Positions 47,256 to 59,583 of a stretch of DNA of 64,000 nt are shown piece after piece. A model generated the notes under the pieces. That model was given only the letters and a program-made list of their open reading frames with translations. It was not told where the DNA came from and did not search any database. Both the position numbers and the translations under genes were made by a program. The stretch covers positions 29,699,898 to 29,763,897 of the forward strand of contig NC_072457.1 of assembly GCF_027596085.1 (NCBI RefSeq), given 5' to 3'. Origin of the DNA: Anoplopoma fimbria (lineage: Eukaryota > Chordata > Actinopteri > Perciformes > Anoplopomatidae). Position 1 is the first letter of the stretch, and the number at the start of each line of letters is the position of its first letter.

Positions 47256-47345
47256 TTGGGCTGTAACAGTTTGTGTATTCGTACCGAACCCTCAGTTCAC
47301 AAGTACATCCAGAAACTTTTAGCAGTACGTCATCAGCGTTTAGCA
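47256..47345 (+). mobile_element. Possible hAT-type element end
   Basis: TTGGGCTGTAACAGTTTGTG, then TATTCGTACCGAACCCTCAG and AAGTACATCCAGAAACTTTT, resembles the terminal region of a fish hAT element that begins GGGCTGTAACGGTTCGTG. The 144-codon plus frame 47184-47618 crosses it and runs past it, but shows no transposase motif. Confidence 0.4.
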
Positions 47346-48206
47346 AAACCATCAGATTGGCGTGCAAGTCAGTCACAACATGGCGGACTAAACACCAGGC
47401 AGGAAGACCCGTCTGTCGGTTGCCGGACAGCTACAACACCAATGGAGAGAGAACTGTTTGTAAGACAAGAACCGTGTGTTGGCGTTCCACATAGATGTGC
47501 CAATCACTGGGATGACACCCTTAGTACCAAAGAATGGTCAAGAATATTTAATGAAAAAAATACATTGTGTCTCTCTTCTTATTTGGTTCTTTCACTTAGT
47601 CTCCCAGTCTCCATCTGAGTTGTTATCTCCCGCACGCTGATGACCCAGATCAGCTCATTTATCCTATTCAGGAAGCGGGAGATTGATTGTACCTGCGCCA
47701 TCGCTGTAATTATACTGTCATCACTTAATCAACCTTATTGGATTCCTCAAGCGGTCGCAGTCCCTGAGGCTGGAGCTGGGAGAAAGATTGACTTTTTTGG
47801 GACAGAAAGAGAATGAGCCGGCGAGGGAGAAAGCGGACAGGAGGGTGGGAGAGAAGCAATGGGGTAATAAGGACAGAGAGAGATTAAATAAGCGGACAGT
47901 GGTGTTGAAAGAGTGCTACAGTCACAAGAGGATGTCAAAGAGGAGTGTGGGAACAGAAAAAGTGGACCAGAGAGAGGCCATGCAGAGATGATGGGGAATC
48001 AGGTGGGAGGGTGCAGACGTGGAAGGCTGAGTGATTGTTTCCTCGCGACTGTTTCGGCCCCGTCAGAGAGGAGGTAACGAATGGTTAGGGTGTCACCTGC
48101 AAAAGCAGTTTAATAATTCATTTGTCTATGGGTCCGGGCAGAAAGGGCTTCTTTGAAGAGTGGGGCACAGATGGTCATCAGAGTGAAAGAGCTACACACA
48201 CACACA

Positions 48207-48245
<39 letters not shown>

Positions 48246-49881
48246 ACACCTAAACCAGTGCACCCCCACATATGCACATTAAAAAGGCCTGTACTGGAGA
48301 CTGGCTCATCACCCGGGTGCACACCATATGCCACGGTGGCTGACAACCTGCTCTCTAGGTCCATCCTGAGAAATGCACAAAAAACGCATATGCTCATGCA
48401 CACACTCAAGTCTCGCCCGTTTTATAGCTGCTACACTGCTACCGCTGAAAAGAGCCTTCCTTGCATACTGATGTGCAGTCGTGTTGACGTGGGCTGCGAA
48501 GATAAGAATTTACCAGCTGATAGAAATGCCTGTCTTCACCCACACACTGAGCCACATCAGTGCACACATACCCAAAGTCAAATACAGGGAACGCACGGCA
48601 GCCAGGTACTCGCACACACACTGAGGTGCAAGCACACTCATGAGGATGTGACGAGCAACGTAAACTGTGCTTCCTGTCAATCCATCATTGTGTGAATTTA
48701 CCCACCGTAACGACAGCATTCCCTCTTTTGCCATTTCACATCCGACTAGGCCCAATCCAAACACTGAATCAGCTCCTAAAATCTAATGGTGCAACACCTA
48801 CTGTACCAACCGAAGAAGCCTTGCATCCTGCCATCTTGTTAGGACACATACCTGCACCCCCCAGCCTATAAAACAGCAGCCCACCTTTCATTCAATTACT
48901 GTACTGACTTTAATGGTTACGAGTTCTCTTTTTGTGCCTGGCATGCTTTATTCCTCTCCCCGTGTGGCTTGCAGGTGATTACTTCAAGGCAATAAAGGTC
49001 TCATTGTGGGTTCTGCAGTCTGCAGACATTTAGGATTCTTAGTTTGATGTGATATCTTAGAGGATTTTGATATTTCCACTTGAAAGAAAAGGCATAAGGA
49101 ATGCTCTCACAAAAGTTGTTTCAGGTGTTTTTGCTCCATGTATCATAAATTTTTTTGCCGTGGTAAACAGTGTTTGTTCGTGCATCTTGCACTGTATCAA
49201 TAATAGGAATGGGACTTTATGAACATTTCTTGTCATGAATTATAATTGCAGTTCATGCCATCATCCTGCTAACCATTCAAATATGCTTAAAAGTCTTAAA
49301 GTGGCACCAAGACATACTCAAATAACTTTCCCTTACATTTTGTTGAGAAAGTAATTCATTTTGAAAGAAAGATAGTTAAAGATGCATCTTTCAAACGGCT
49401 GCCAATGACCAGCCGGTTGATTTCATATTGTCGACAACAGAGAGCTCAACAGCTAACGTTAACTGAGAAATTACTTTTTTTCACAGCAGTATAAAATAGA
49501 TCTTAGAGAGGGAATTACTACCTGTTTTACATGCTAACACTACATTTAAGCAGCATATCATATAGCAGCTTAACTTAACTTAACTTACATCTGAGTTTCT
49601 GTTATTGTGGTTATATAAATGTAATTATTGGTTCTTTTAGATTGCTGCTAGACCGCCCTCTTTATTAAGGTGTGTGCTGGAGAGTAAATTGCATCTTTTT
49701 GACCGCAGTGAAGATGTTGTTTTTGAAAGGCTAATCGACAACAAATATGGATTGGAGCAGAATACTTTGTTAGATAAAAACATGTTGTGAATTTTGTAAA
49801 TGACAACATAATTTTTTTTTTCAATAACTTTTGGACTAAGGACTGACATAATTACAGAGACACAGTGCCGCATGCCTCATG

Positions 49882-49884
<3 letters not shown>
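47346..49884. other. Non-coding stretch, no gene seen
   Basis: A purine-rich block at about 47770-48010 gives Arg/Glu/Lys-rich frames. An interrupted CA tract lies at 48193-48249. The 180-codon plus frame 48153-48695 is driven by the CA tract and by CACACA-rich DNA downstream. A (CTTAA)3 run is at about 49568-49586. Confidence 0.5.

Positions 49885-49946
<62 letters not shown>
49885..49946. repeat. (GA)31 microsatellite
   Basis: An uninterrupted GA tract, giving poly-Ser/Leu on the minus strand. It lies about 50 bp 5' of a SINE. Confidence 0.98.
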
Positions 49947-49950
<4 letters not shown>

Positions 49951-49992
49951 ATGGATGCAGGTGGACTATTGCACACAATGTTTTGGTAAACA

Positions 49993-50158
49993 TTGTGGCG
50001 GATGTGGCTCAGAGGTCGAGTTTGCATGTTGAAATGTCCTGATAGACGTGAAATCATTGTGCGAGTGTGTGTGAATGTTGACATGTAGTGTAGAGCGCTG
50101 TGAGTGGTGGGAAGATTCCAGAAGCGCTAGATGAATGCATGTCCATTTACCGTTCATA
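49993..50158 (+). mobile_element. tRNA-derived SINE, degenerate
   Basis: The head GTGGCGGATGTGGCTCAGAGG carries an A-box-like TGGCTCAGAGG. GAAATGTCCTGATAGACG follows, and the tail reads ATGTAGTGTAGAGCGCTGTG, then AGAAGCGCTAGATGAATGC and CATTTACC. The B box and the AAGACACT region are deleted. It is the opposite orientation to the 12.4-kb copy, with a different tail (GCGCT..GCGCTA type), so a different subfamily. Confidence 0.75.
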
Positions 50159-50399
50159 AGTTATTAATAATATTAATTTTAATGTCAATGTTATGAATTA
50201 ACCTTCGAGCGATTTTGGTAGAGCACTAGTAATTACCCATGAGGCCTTTCCTTTGGCAATAATGATGTCCACTCGCGTAAGAAAAAAATCATCTTAATGT
50301 GCCTATTTTGCCGTTCTCTGAAACTTGTATTTACTCCCTTTTTACCTTCTGTGCTGATCCGATCCAAACTGTGAGTTTTGTGATCCGTTCAACCACTAG

Positions 50400-50616
50400 T
50401 GCTCACCCATACCCATTTACGAGATCGGTATCGGAACAACTCTATAGAGCAGCCGGACCAAAACTCCTACCACGTGGAGTTATTAACCCTCAATCATTTG
50501 CAAAGGCAACAATATACTGTGGCTATACTGTACAAGGGCAGTTACTACCATTTGATTTGAGCGCTTACTGCTTATATATCTGCGATAAAATCTTATATCA
50601 TCCAATACCTAATTAA
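50400..50616. repeat. Possible interspersed repeat fragment
   Basis: GCTCACCCATACCCATTTAC and GAGATCGGTATCGGAAC echo the GATACC/GGGTAT phrases of the 19.4-kb element in reverse, and GCGATAAAATCTTATATCAT near the end echoes 43755-43835. Suggestive only. Confidence 0.25.
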
Positions 50617-52086
50617 GAAACCAACAAAGCTAAGAAGAGGTGGTGATTATAACTGGCTAGAATTTACAGAGAAGTTTGAAGTTTGGCTGGTGACAAAATG
50701 CCGTAGCAGAGGTGAGGGAGGGTCTTTTGTGAGAAAGCGAGGTTGAGTGGCAAGTGTAAACCAAGGATGGACCACACGGTCCATACAGAGGGGCCACATA
50801 TATTTATGGAACAGACTCCAGACAACAGGCACCATTACCCTCTGGATTGCAGCAGCTAAAGAGAGGGCACGGAGGAGCACAGGGGTCAGAGCAGAGAAAA
50901 TGGGGGAGCAGAGAGTGGATATATGGGGGACAGAGAGATACAAAGATGAGACATCCAGCTCATTTATGTTCAGCGGTAATCTCTACAGTGTCAAAGCTAA
51001 TTTGAAATTACTAACTGCTAAAACAATTAGTTAATTGACGGGAAAGTAACAATTGAAACAAAATGATGATGAGTGAAACATTTAAGAAATTTACTTGAAA
51101 AAAAATCCAGGTAGATGCTGGTTCAGAGTTGCTGCTTTTCTCTGTTTTAGGTCAGGGAAAATTGATAACCTTGGGGTTTTAGACAGCTGGTCAGGCTAAA
51201 AAATGAATTTGAAAACATCATCTTGGGCTCTAGTATTGTAAGTGGCATTTTTCTTTCTTTTTTAGTTTTTTTTACGTTGCTAAGCATCGAACAAAATGTC
51301 CCATAATAAGCCCTCTCTGGGGTAGAAGTTGGAGCGGTACTCCACAAGTTCACTTCGTGATGGTTTCTGATGCCTTCATAGTTCTCCTTGATTGTTCTAC
51401 TTTTTGCTCACTTCCTCGTGCGACACAAATTGTCTTGAATATGCACTTCCTTTCACCCGCACTAAGCCTGCGACATGACTTTGCACGAGCAGAAAGGATC
51501 TCCATGGCAACAAAGTGCAATTAAAGGTACAGGGGTATAGGTGAGAGGAGAGCAAGGAGGAAAGAGCTGCCACAGCCGTACAATCAGCTCTGACAAGCAA
51601 TCACTTGGGAGTTCTATAAAAGCAGAAATGTGTAATGTGGAGGCAGACCAGGCAGTAAGGAGGATGGGAAGAATGCCCGGATGACATGATTACAGAAGGA
51701 TGAGGTGATGAGCCTGATGAGCCTTAAATGGGATGCAATACAAAAGCAGGAGGAGAGGATGAGTTTGAATGGGACTGAAGGGGAGGCCGAGTGTGCAGCA
51801 GGAAAACAGAAGGCAGGTGGTGGTTAGCAGCGCAAAGGGGGCTAGGTGAGTGTACAAGATTGATTGGTGATTGCGCTAGGATTTTGTGGCACAGAGTGTG
51901 CAAGCAATAAAGAGCAAGAGAGAGAGAAAGGGAGAGAGAGAGTTGTAAAGACGAGGGAATATAAACTCCCAGATGCCAGGTATTTTTCCTACCAGGAGGC
52001 GAGTCGACAGGAGTCTAATGAGTTCTCTCATAGCCAGGCGGGTTTCATCTTATGAATCACACAAACAGTCTTACACACGCACACGC

Positions 52087-52091
<5 letters not shown>
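50617..52091. other. Non-coding stretch, no gene seen
   Basis: Holds a degenerate AT-rich phrase like the 36.7-kb repeat at about 51020-51050. TATAAAAG occurs at 51615, but no gene start is recognised. GA-rich patches lie at 51900-51960. Confidence 0.5.

Positions 52092-52163
<72 letters not shown>
52092..52163. repeat. (CA)36 microsatellite with CACG lead-in
   Basis: A CACACGCACACGCAC imperfect start at about 52073-52091 leads into a pure CA tract. Frames across it are by-products. Confidence 0.97.
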
Positions 52164-52165
<2 letters not shown>

Positions 52166-54285
52166 CTCACAGAGCTGTAATGAATTACAGGGCTTGCAGC
52201 CTAAAACCTTGGCCCTGTACCTTATCACATGATAAACGCATACATCATTTTGCGTGGCGGATCGATCCCTGCACTACCGTTTGACACAAATACACACGGA
52301 ATCGAACACTCAGTGACATATTCCATCAACTGCTGCACCCTTGAAACCCTACCGACATCCTCCAGAGATTTGCTCATACAATGGATGACAATAAATTGCC
52401 ACAATCTAAGCAAAACCTTGAAGTCCTACTTTGTCTTCCAAAAGGTTCTTTGGGTGTTCCGTTTGGTTGTATAGTTGTATACGCTTCTTGCTATATTTTT
52501 ATATTGCTGTGAAAACATCTCCTACAAACAACTGTATATATTAAAGTTTATCACCATACTATACCAGATATCGTAGCTTCCTCAATCCATTGGAAAATGC
52601 AGCTTTTTTTTAACCACCATTTTGGATTTCCTCTCACACAAGACTTTATCTGTGCGGTTTTGTAATTTTGTGATCCAACATAGGCCATCTCACATTGTAG
52701 ATGTTTTCATTGGCCTTTTTCTCTTCCTCTCAGGTAAACAAAAAATCATCAATCACAAAGACAAAGACAGACAGAGTTGGCATAATTAAGCTTAACCATG
52801 AAGACCCAGTGGTAGCAGTAATGCACCATTATGTTTTCTGGCAACTGCCATTTGACTACAAGTGTATTTAGAAGAAAGGGTTTGAGCCTAAATAAGTTCT
52901 CAGCTGAGTAAATTCTTATTATAAATAGGAAAATAGATTGTCTTGCAATAAAACTTTAACCTCTTACAACTTATCAGAATAATATTAGCTTAAAAATCAC
53001 AATTCTCAAGATTTCACACTTCAATGTGAAAGTCCTGGAATGTTTGTGTCTAGAAAAGTGGGGTTTGTCCATAACAATTTCTTCATGTTGGTACTGAAGG
53101 CTGAGATATATAGTGAGTTCACAGGAGCCAAATACAGTAGAACCTGTATACGTGGAGATGGCAAATGAACTGAGGAGACACATTAATAAAAATACAGTTC
53201 ACAGAGCATTTGTTTAAAAGAAAAAAGAGACAGCTGACAGATAACAGATGTACTAATAAGCAAATCAAGGGAACAAAGCAAATCACCTCTTATAGGCTGA
53301 CATTAATACGCACACTGAAGGAAAACATGTGTTAGAGTCGTCAGGCAAGAAAATAGTAGCAAAGGTAGTGATAAAAATAGCACATACAACCACATACTGC
53401 TGTTAACTGAATCTACTGACACCCGTTGAGAGAGGAAGGTCAAACTTTTTACCCTCAAAAAATTCCCAACAAAATCAAACTCAAGGGATTTTGTGACCCA
53501 ATATGTTCTGATTGAAAGAAGAAAGTCCCAAGAAATAGTATGAAGGGAAGGTTTTGAAAGTCACCTTAATATGACCCTACCAAAAATCATTATTGTCACT
53601 AAGACAGCCATATTAAAGTTCAGGATTTTCCATTTATATTATTCATTAACCCTTTCTATATGTCAAAGATACCAGTAAAAAGTTCATGTGACAATTTGTG
53701 TGAAGTCAAGTTACAGTATGTTTTAATCATACATCATATTTTCCTGTGAATGCACTAATGGCTTAACGTTTGCATGCCATCTACACAAGGATGGAAGTGA
53801 TTATGGTGACTTCTGCATGCCAACACTCTGTGCAGCTTCTAATGCTCCCAGTTTCACATCTGCAGTAATGTCGTGGTTTCACAGTCACAAACACAAACAC
53901 TTAACAGGAATACCTGCGAACCTGTTTGTTTCTCTTGCTGGCTGACTAAGTGAAGGGTGAGAGGCAACCGACGCTAGTAGAGAGAAGGAGGTTCTGTCAC
54001 TCTACTTTCCTCTGTGTGTGTGTATGTGTGTGTGTGTGTGTGTCTAAGTACACATATGTGTGCATTAGGCTTAGTAACAGAAAGATACCTTGGCCTACAG
54101 TGAGCTGGCCTGTACCTTTTCACATAAAGCGTGGAGTGCCCCGCCCCCTGTCGAAGCTTCACACATTGAATATTTGAATAGACCACACATACCAAAAATC
54201 TCACAATATAAATCTGTGCATTATAAACAATCTGTGCAATACCAAAATGATTCTGTCTGATATTTTAGTTATTGAATATTCTTGA
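52164..54285. other. Non-coding stretch, no gene seen
   Basis: AT-rich DNA. A short interrupted TG tract lies at 54013-54042. No domain recognised. Confidence 0.5.
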
Positions 54286-54432
54286 CTGTGTTATTACTTA
54301 TTTACTTATTTATAATACTTCTTTTGATCTTGTTTCTTACTATGTCCCTTGTTTGCACTATCCTCTCTGCTGCTGTAATCCTGCAAATTTCCCCGCCGTG
54401 GGACTAATAAAGGATTATCTTATCTTATCATA
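54286..54432 (+). mobile_element. LINE 3' end with TTATC tail
   Basis: TTGTTTGCACTATCCTCTCT, GCTGCTGTAATCCTGCAAAT, TTCCCCGCCGTGGGACTAAT and AAAGGATTATCTTATCTTAT match, from memory, the 3' untranslated end of fish jockey/Rex-like LINEs, which finish in short (TTATC)n repeats. There is no coding region upstream, so it is heavily 5'-truncated. It may belong to the same broad family as 42909-43560. Confidence 0.7.
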
Positions 54433-55039
54433 TTTCTTAGTGAAGATTAAAGCCATAGAAATTATATTCGGGACAGCCTTACCTAGCAATTGAAAATATA
54501 GATTGTAAAGGATATAGAGGGTAGGCTGGAGTTGTGCATGATTCTGTGGTAATCACACAGTAAAGTGGCATAAGGTGTAGTTATATTGACCGGTAAACCC
54601 GACCAGCTCCAGTTTAACCATAAATGCCAATTATCATTAAGGCCTCGGCTACATCACTTGACTGTTGTCAAACACATATATTACACATTGCTTAGCAGAC
54701 ATTGGACCCATCTCTGTTAATTACCACATAGACAGCTGATCCAAAGTGTCTCACATTGCCTTAAATACTTTCACATGAATGGAAGCGGTGTGGCTTTTCT
54801 GTGAGTATACAGCCAACACTCCTCACGTTGCTAATTCCACTCCTGCCTTCCAGCTGTTTATTCGAGCTGCGCTGCCCCACCTCCCTGTCACTGCATCAGA
54901 TTGACCGTAGCCCAGTAATAAAATAAAGAGAGATGCTCCCTCTGTGAAGCTAGCGCTAAATCAATGTGGTCCCTCGCGCCGCGCTGACAACCTCAGCCTC
55001 CTCTCTCTTTACTATGACACCACGAATATTAAATTATGT
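54433..55039. other. Non-coding stretch, no gene seen
   Basis: Mixed-composition DNA with a TCGCGCCGCGCTGAC patch near 54974. Nothing recognised. Confidence 0.5.
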
Positions 55040-55057
55040 CAACGCGGGGGCCACAAG

Positions 55058-55100
<43 letters not shown>

Positions 55101-55480
55101 GGAGGCAGACAAGCGGCGAGAAGTGGAGATTGTAGCCCAGACGTGGTTTGTATTAAAATGAAACCGTTTTTTTGGTTAAAAATATTAGGCGACGGGTTGA
55201 AGAGAGCATCAGAAAGAGAAGACAGGGTTGAGATAGGAGGAGGGCGCAAAGAGGATGATCCATAATGTGTAGCCGGAGGAGAAAGATCAAGAGAAAACGG
55301 TGCTTATGGGATCAGGTGAAATGGTCAGAGTGTGTGAGAGTGAGGGAAAGAGCCAGAGCACGGCGAGGCCTGATTACCATAAGGGAGCGAAAAGGGAAAA
55401 GGGAGAGGAGAGAGAAAGAGGGGGGGATGAAAGATTCAAATGTGGAGAGAGGGAGAGCGGACGAGCAGTAAATGTATGGC
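55040..55480. repeat. Purine-rich tract with (GA)n core
   Basis: A pure GA run at 55062-55097 sits inside about 440 bp in which the plus strand is mostly A and G (AGAGAAGACAGGG, GGAGGAGAAAGATCAAGAG, GGGAAAAGGGAGAGGAGAG). The Arg/Glu/Lys-rich plus frames and Ser/Leu-rich minus frame here are composition effects. Confidence 0.8.
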
Positions 55481-56742
<1,262 letters not shown>

Positions 56743-56811
56743 CATGGATGGATGGATGGATGGATGGATGGATGGATGGATGGATGGATGGATGGATGGA
56801 TGGATGGATGA
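56743..56811. repeat. (GATG)17 tetranucleotide repeat
   Basis: An uninterrupted ATGG/GATG tract beginning at CCATGGATGG. The minus-strand His-Pro-Ser-Ile repeat peptide is its translation. ATGG arrays are common in vertebrate intergenic DNA. Confidence 0.98.
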
Positions 56812-59159
56812 GGCACATCTTGCGCTTTAGTTAAGCCTTCAGATCAAGTGTGGAAACGCGCAGTTACGTAAATGGAGCTGGCTTGGTTTATTTGCGCACC
56901 ACCTGATACCTGCCTTACTACCGGAATAAATAAGCCCCGCCCCCTGGTTTACCTTTGGCGAGGTTAAATCAGTCAAGCTTCTTATTCTTGCAGTGCTTAT
57001 GTGCGCAGTTTACAGTAATACAAGTGGCAGATCTACTACTCAAAAATCCTTAGTCATATTTTTAAACAATGGATCTTTGTTTTAAACAGAGATAGATAAA
57101 AACAGGCACCTTATTTGTTTTTTCTCTTCTAGATGGCAGCTTTCCATTTTCTGGCTGAAAATACCTAGTGTCCCTGGCAGGGATATGTTCTTCCTACAAA
57201 GTTAACATGTAATTAAACAGAGGCTGAGTCGGCCTTTGCCAGCGTAGGATACTCAGTTCAGCTCCCTGGCACTTTTCATCCAAGCCCAGTCGTGCCATAT
57301 TGCACCAGCATCTGCCCAAGTGGGCTTCTTCTGATGAAGTTGGGCTGGATAAAATAACGTTTGACTAACATTTGGCAGGGATTTGAATATATATGGTTAC
57401 AACAATATAACCAAACAATCTGTCATTTTATGGTCGAAAACACAGATTCAAATTGTGTCCACCCACTCATATTTCATTGACTCATTTAGTTCATGAAATA
57501 TTTGATTGACATGAGTTCTATTCATTTGTCATTAATTACAACAAAGGACCTACTTACCATGAGCTCATCATTTGAAATTGACATGAGAGTTTGTGTATTG
57601 TCTAACTGCACTCTTTGTTGGTTGCGATGCTTATGATGTGTCTTCTATTGTGCGTGTAATGATTTTACACGGGACTCTGGTAAGGTCATGAATTGGGTTG
57701 TTTTTTATTGAATCGCGTGTGTTGTTTAAATTGTGATAGGGCTGGAAACTGTCAATCTGATCTGGCAACAGTGGCCAACCCCTAGGAAGAGCCCTTTGCT
57801 TCCCAGGTCCGTCAGGTATATGGCTGACGTTTTGATTTCAAATAAAAATATAAAAGTTACATTTAACTAGAGTGTACAGCTGATATCAGCCTGTATATCC
57901 CCTTGACTAAAATCTAAGTTCATATAAAGAGTCATGAAATGAAAACCATAATTATATTTACTAAACTACTAGGAATATTGAGGCCTTTTTAAACTTAAAA
58001 AGAAAGAAGAAAAATAAACAGATAGTTTGAAATGTTAATTGATAATGAAAACATGTTGAGTGACAATAAAAAAAGTCAAATTTAAAATGTTAAATGGAAA
58101 TGCTCAAACTGAAGTGGGGAGCCGACTGCGAAAGAGAACAGTGTGTTTGCAGAGAAGTACGAGTCCAAACCATGGATGTATAAAGTAGAAGATGAAGGGT
58201 ACCATGCACTGCCATCAGTGACCGGAATTAAGCATCGCTACATCGGGTTGTGCTGCAACAGTCTGTTTAATGCTAGCTAACATTACTTGTTGATTAGAGG
58301 TAGATGGTCAGAAAAGCACACTTTAATAAAAACATATCTTGTCTACTATGTTTGGACAGGTGTCTATTCTCAAATATTATTGCAAGGAAAGTGATAATTA
58401 GATGAGTAATTATTAATCACTAATAAATAGCTAATGTTGAATTGTGTTCCCTGCTAACAGATTGGTCTCTTTTCCTAACGTTACCCATGCTCAGAATGTT
58501 TGTCTCGGTGTCTATAGCAACAGTAGCTATCCATTGTAATAATAACCACAGCACACCTTTCTCACATTTTTTCTTGCATGTGGGTCTTTATTGCGCCTAT
58601 TTATTGTCATATGTATCTATCTAGCTCATTTCAATGCAGGAACCAAAAATATTTAATTTGTTCTTGCTAATAAATAAACAGCAAGCCTGGCAGACCCCGC
58701 ACCCAGGTAAAAAAAGGAAGAGAAAAAACATATTATTTATCCGGTTTTAATTTGATATCAGTTTCCAACAAAATTAATTTAAAAGTGCATGACAGTTTCA
58801 AAACAGATTAAATGCTAGTGTAAAATGTGTAATATATCAGGGCATCACTCCAGACCCAGTGGATGAGAATGTAGTGCAAAAGCCTAAAGCCTCTGGTAGG
58901 GACTTTGAGCAGTCTAACATACAAAAGTAATTTCGATAGACCAATTACTAATAAAAATACATCTTTCACAAAGTGACAACAAATATAATAAGACATGGAC
59001 ATAATGTTTAGGGACCTTTTTTCTGACGGAGCGCCATCCCTCATTTACCTTTATCGACCTGTGCTGCCCAGATATGTACTTACACATCCAAATTCTCAAA
59101 AAATCCCCTCACATTCCTGTCCCACAACACATACTTCCACCTTACCAATTTGTTCCTGG
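56812..59159. other. Non-coding stretch, no gene seen
   Basis: AT-rich DNA. No repeat or domain recognised before the YqaJ relic. Confidence 0.5.
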
Positions 59160-59583
59160 TAGCTGGGCTGAACTCCTGCATATGCAAAGTCTGGAGGTGT
59201 CACCTGAAATGTCATGTGAGATCAGAATCAACTGCAAAAACATTATTTGCAAGGATTATTTAGGATGCTCCGCAGACCAATTCATGGAGAGGAATGGAAC
59301 TCGTGCCAACAGTTCTTTGACTGTATGTATGAGAACTTCTACGTAAATGTTCCTCCATGTGCCCTCATCATCCACACAGATGCTCTACACCTTGGAGCCA
59401 GTCCAGATGGCAAAGTGATGGACCCAAGTGAGAACCTTTCATATGGCTTGGTTGAGGTCAAATGCAAGACATTGGAGAGTCATCATACACTGAGTTTGTT
59501 GAGGGTCAAGTTAATCCAAGGAAAAACACAACTGCACCTAGCAGGTCAGCTGATGGTTAAGGCTTACTATTGCCACTTGATAA
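59160..59583 (+). pseudogene. YqaJ-type nuclease relic, interrupted by a LINE
   Basis: The frame from 59247 reads YENFYVNVPPCALIIH, then LHLGASPDGKVMDPSEN and SYGLVEVKCKTLESHH, then KTQLHLAGQLMVKAYYCHL. This is the core of the YqaJ/lambda-exonuclease-like nuclease family: the GASPDG Asp and the E-x-K of VEVKC are the metal-binding and catalytic residues, and the G-Q-L/M block follows. All three are kept. The preceding segment (QSLEVSPEMSCEIR, about 59185-59226) is in another frame, as expected for the family's N-terminal linker after a frameshift. The frame ends at about 59580 where an opposite-strand LINE begins, so the C-terminus is lost. In animals, YqaJ proteins occur in ISL2EU-type DNA transposons and related repeats. 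That origin is inferred, since no transposase was seen nearby. Confidence 0.75.

Noticed and set aside
47184..47618. 144-codon plus-strand frame
   Set aside because: It starts inside a probable hAT terminal region, has no transposase motif, and becomes AT-driven Leu/Ser at the end.
48153..48695. 180-codon plus-strand frame
   Set aside because: Thr/His/Cys-rich because of CACACA-type sequence. No domain.
49993..50070. Second tRNA-like sequence
   Set aside because: SINE head lacking a B box.
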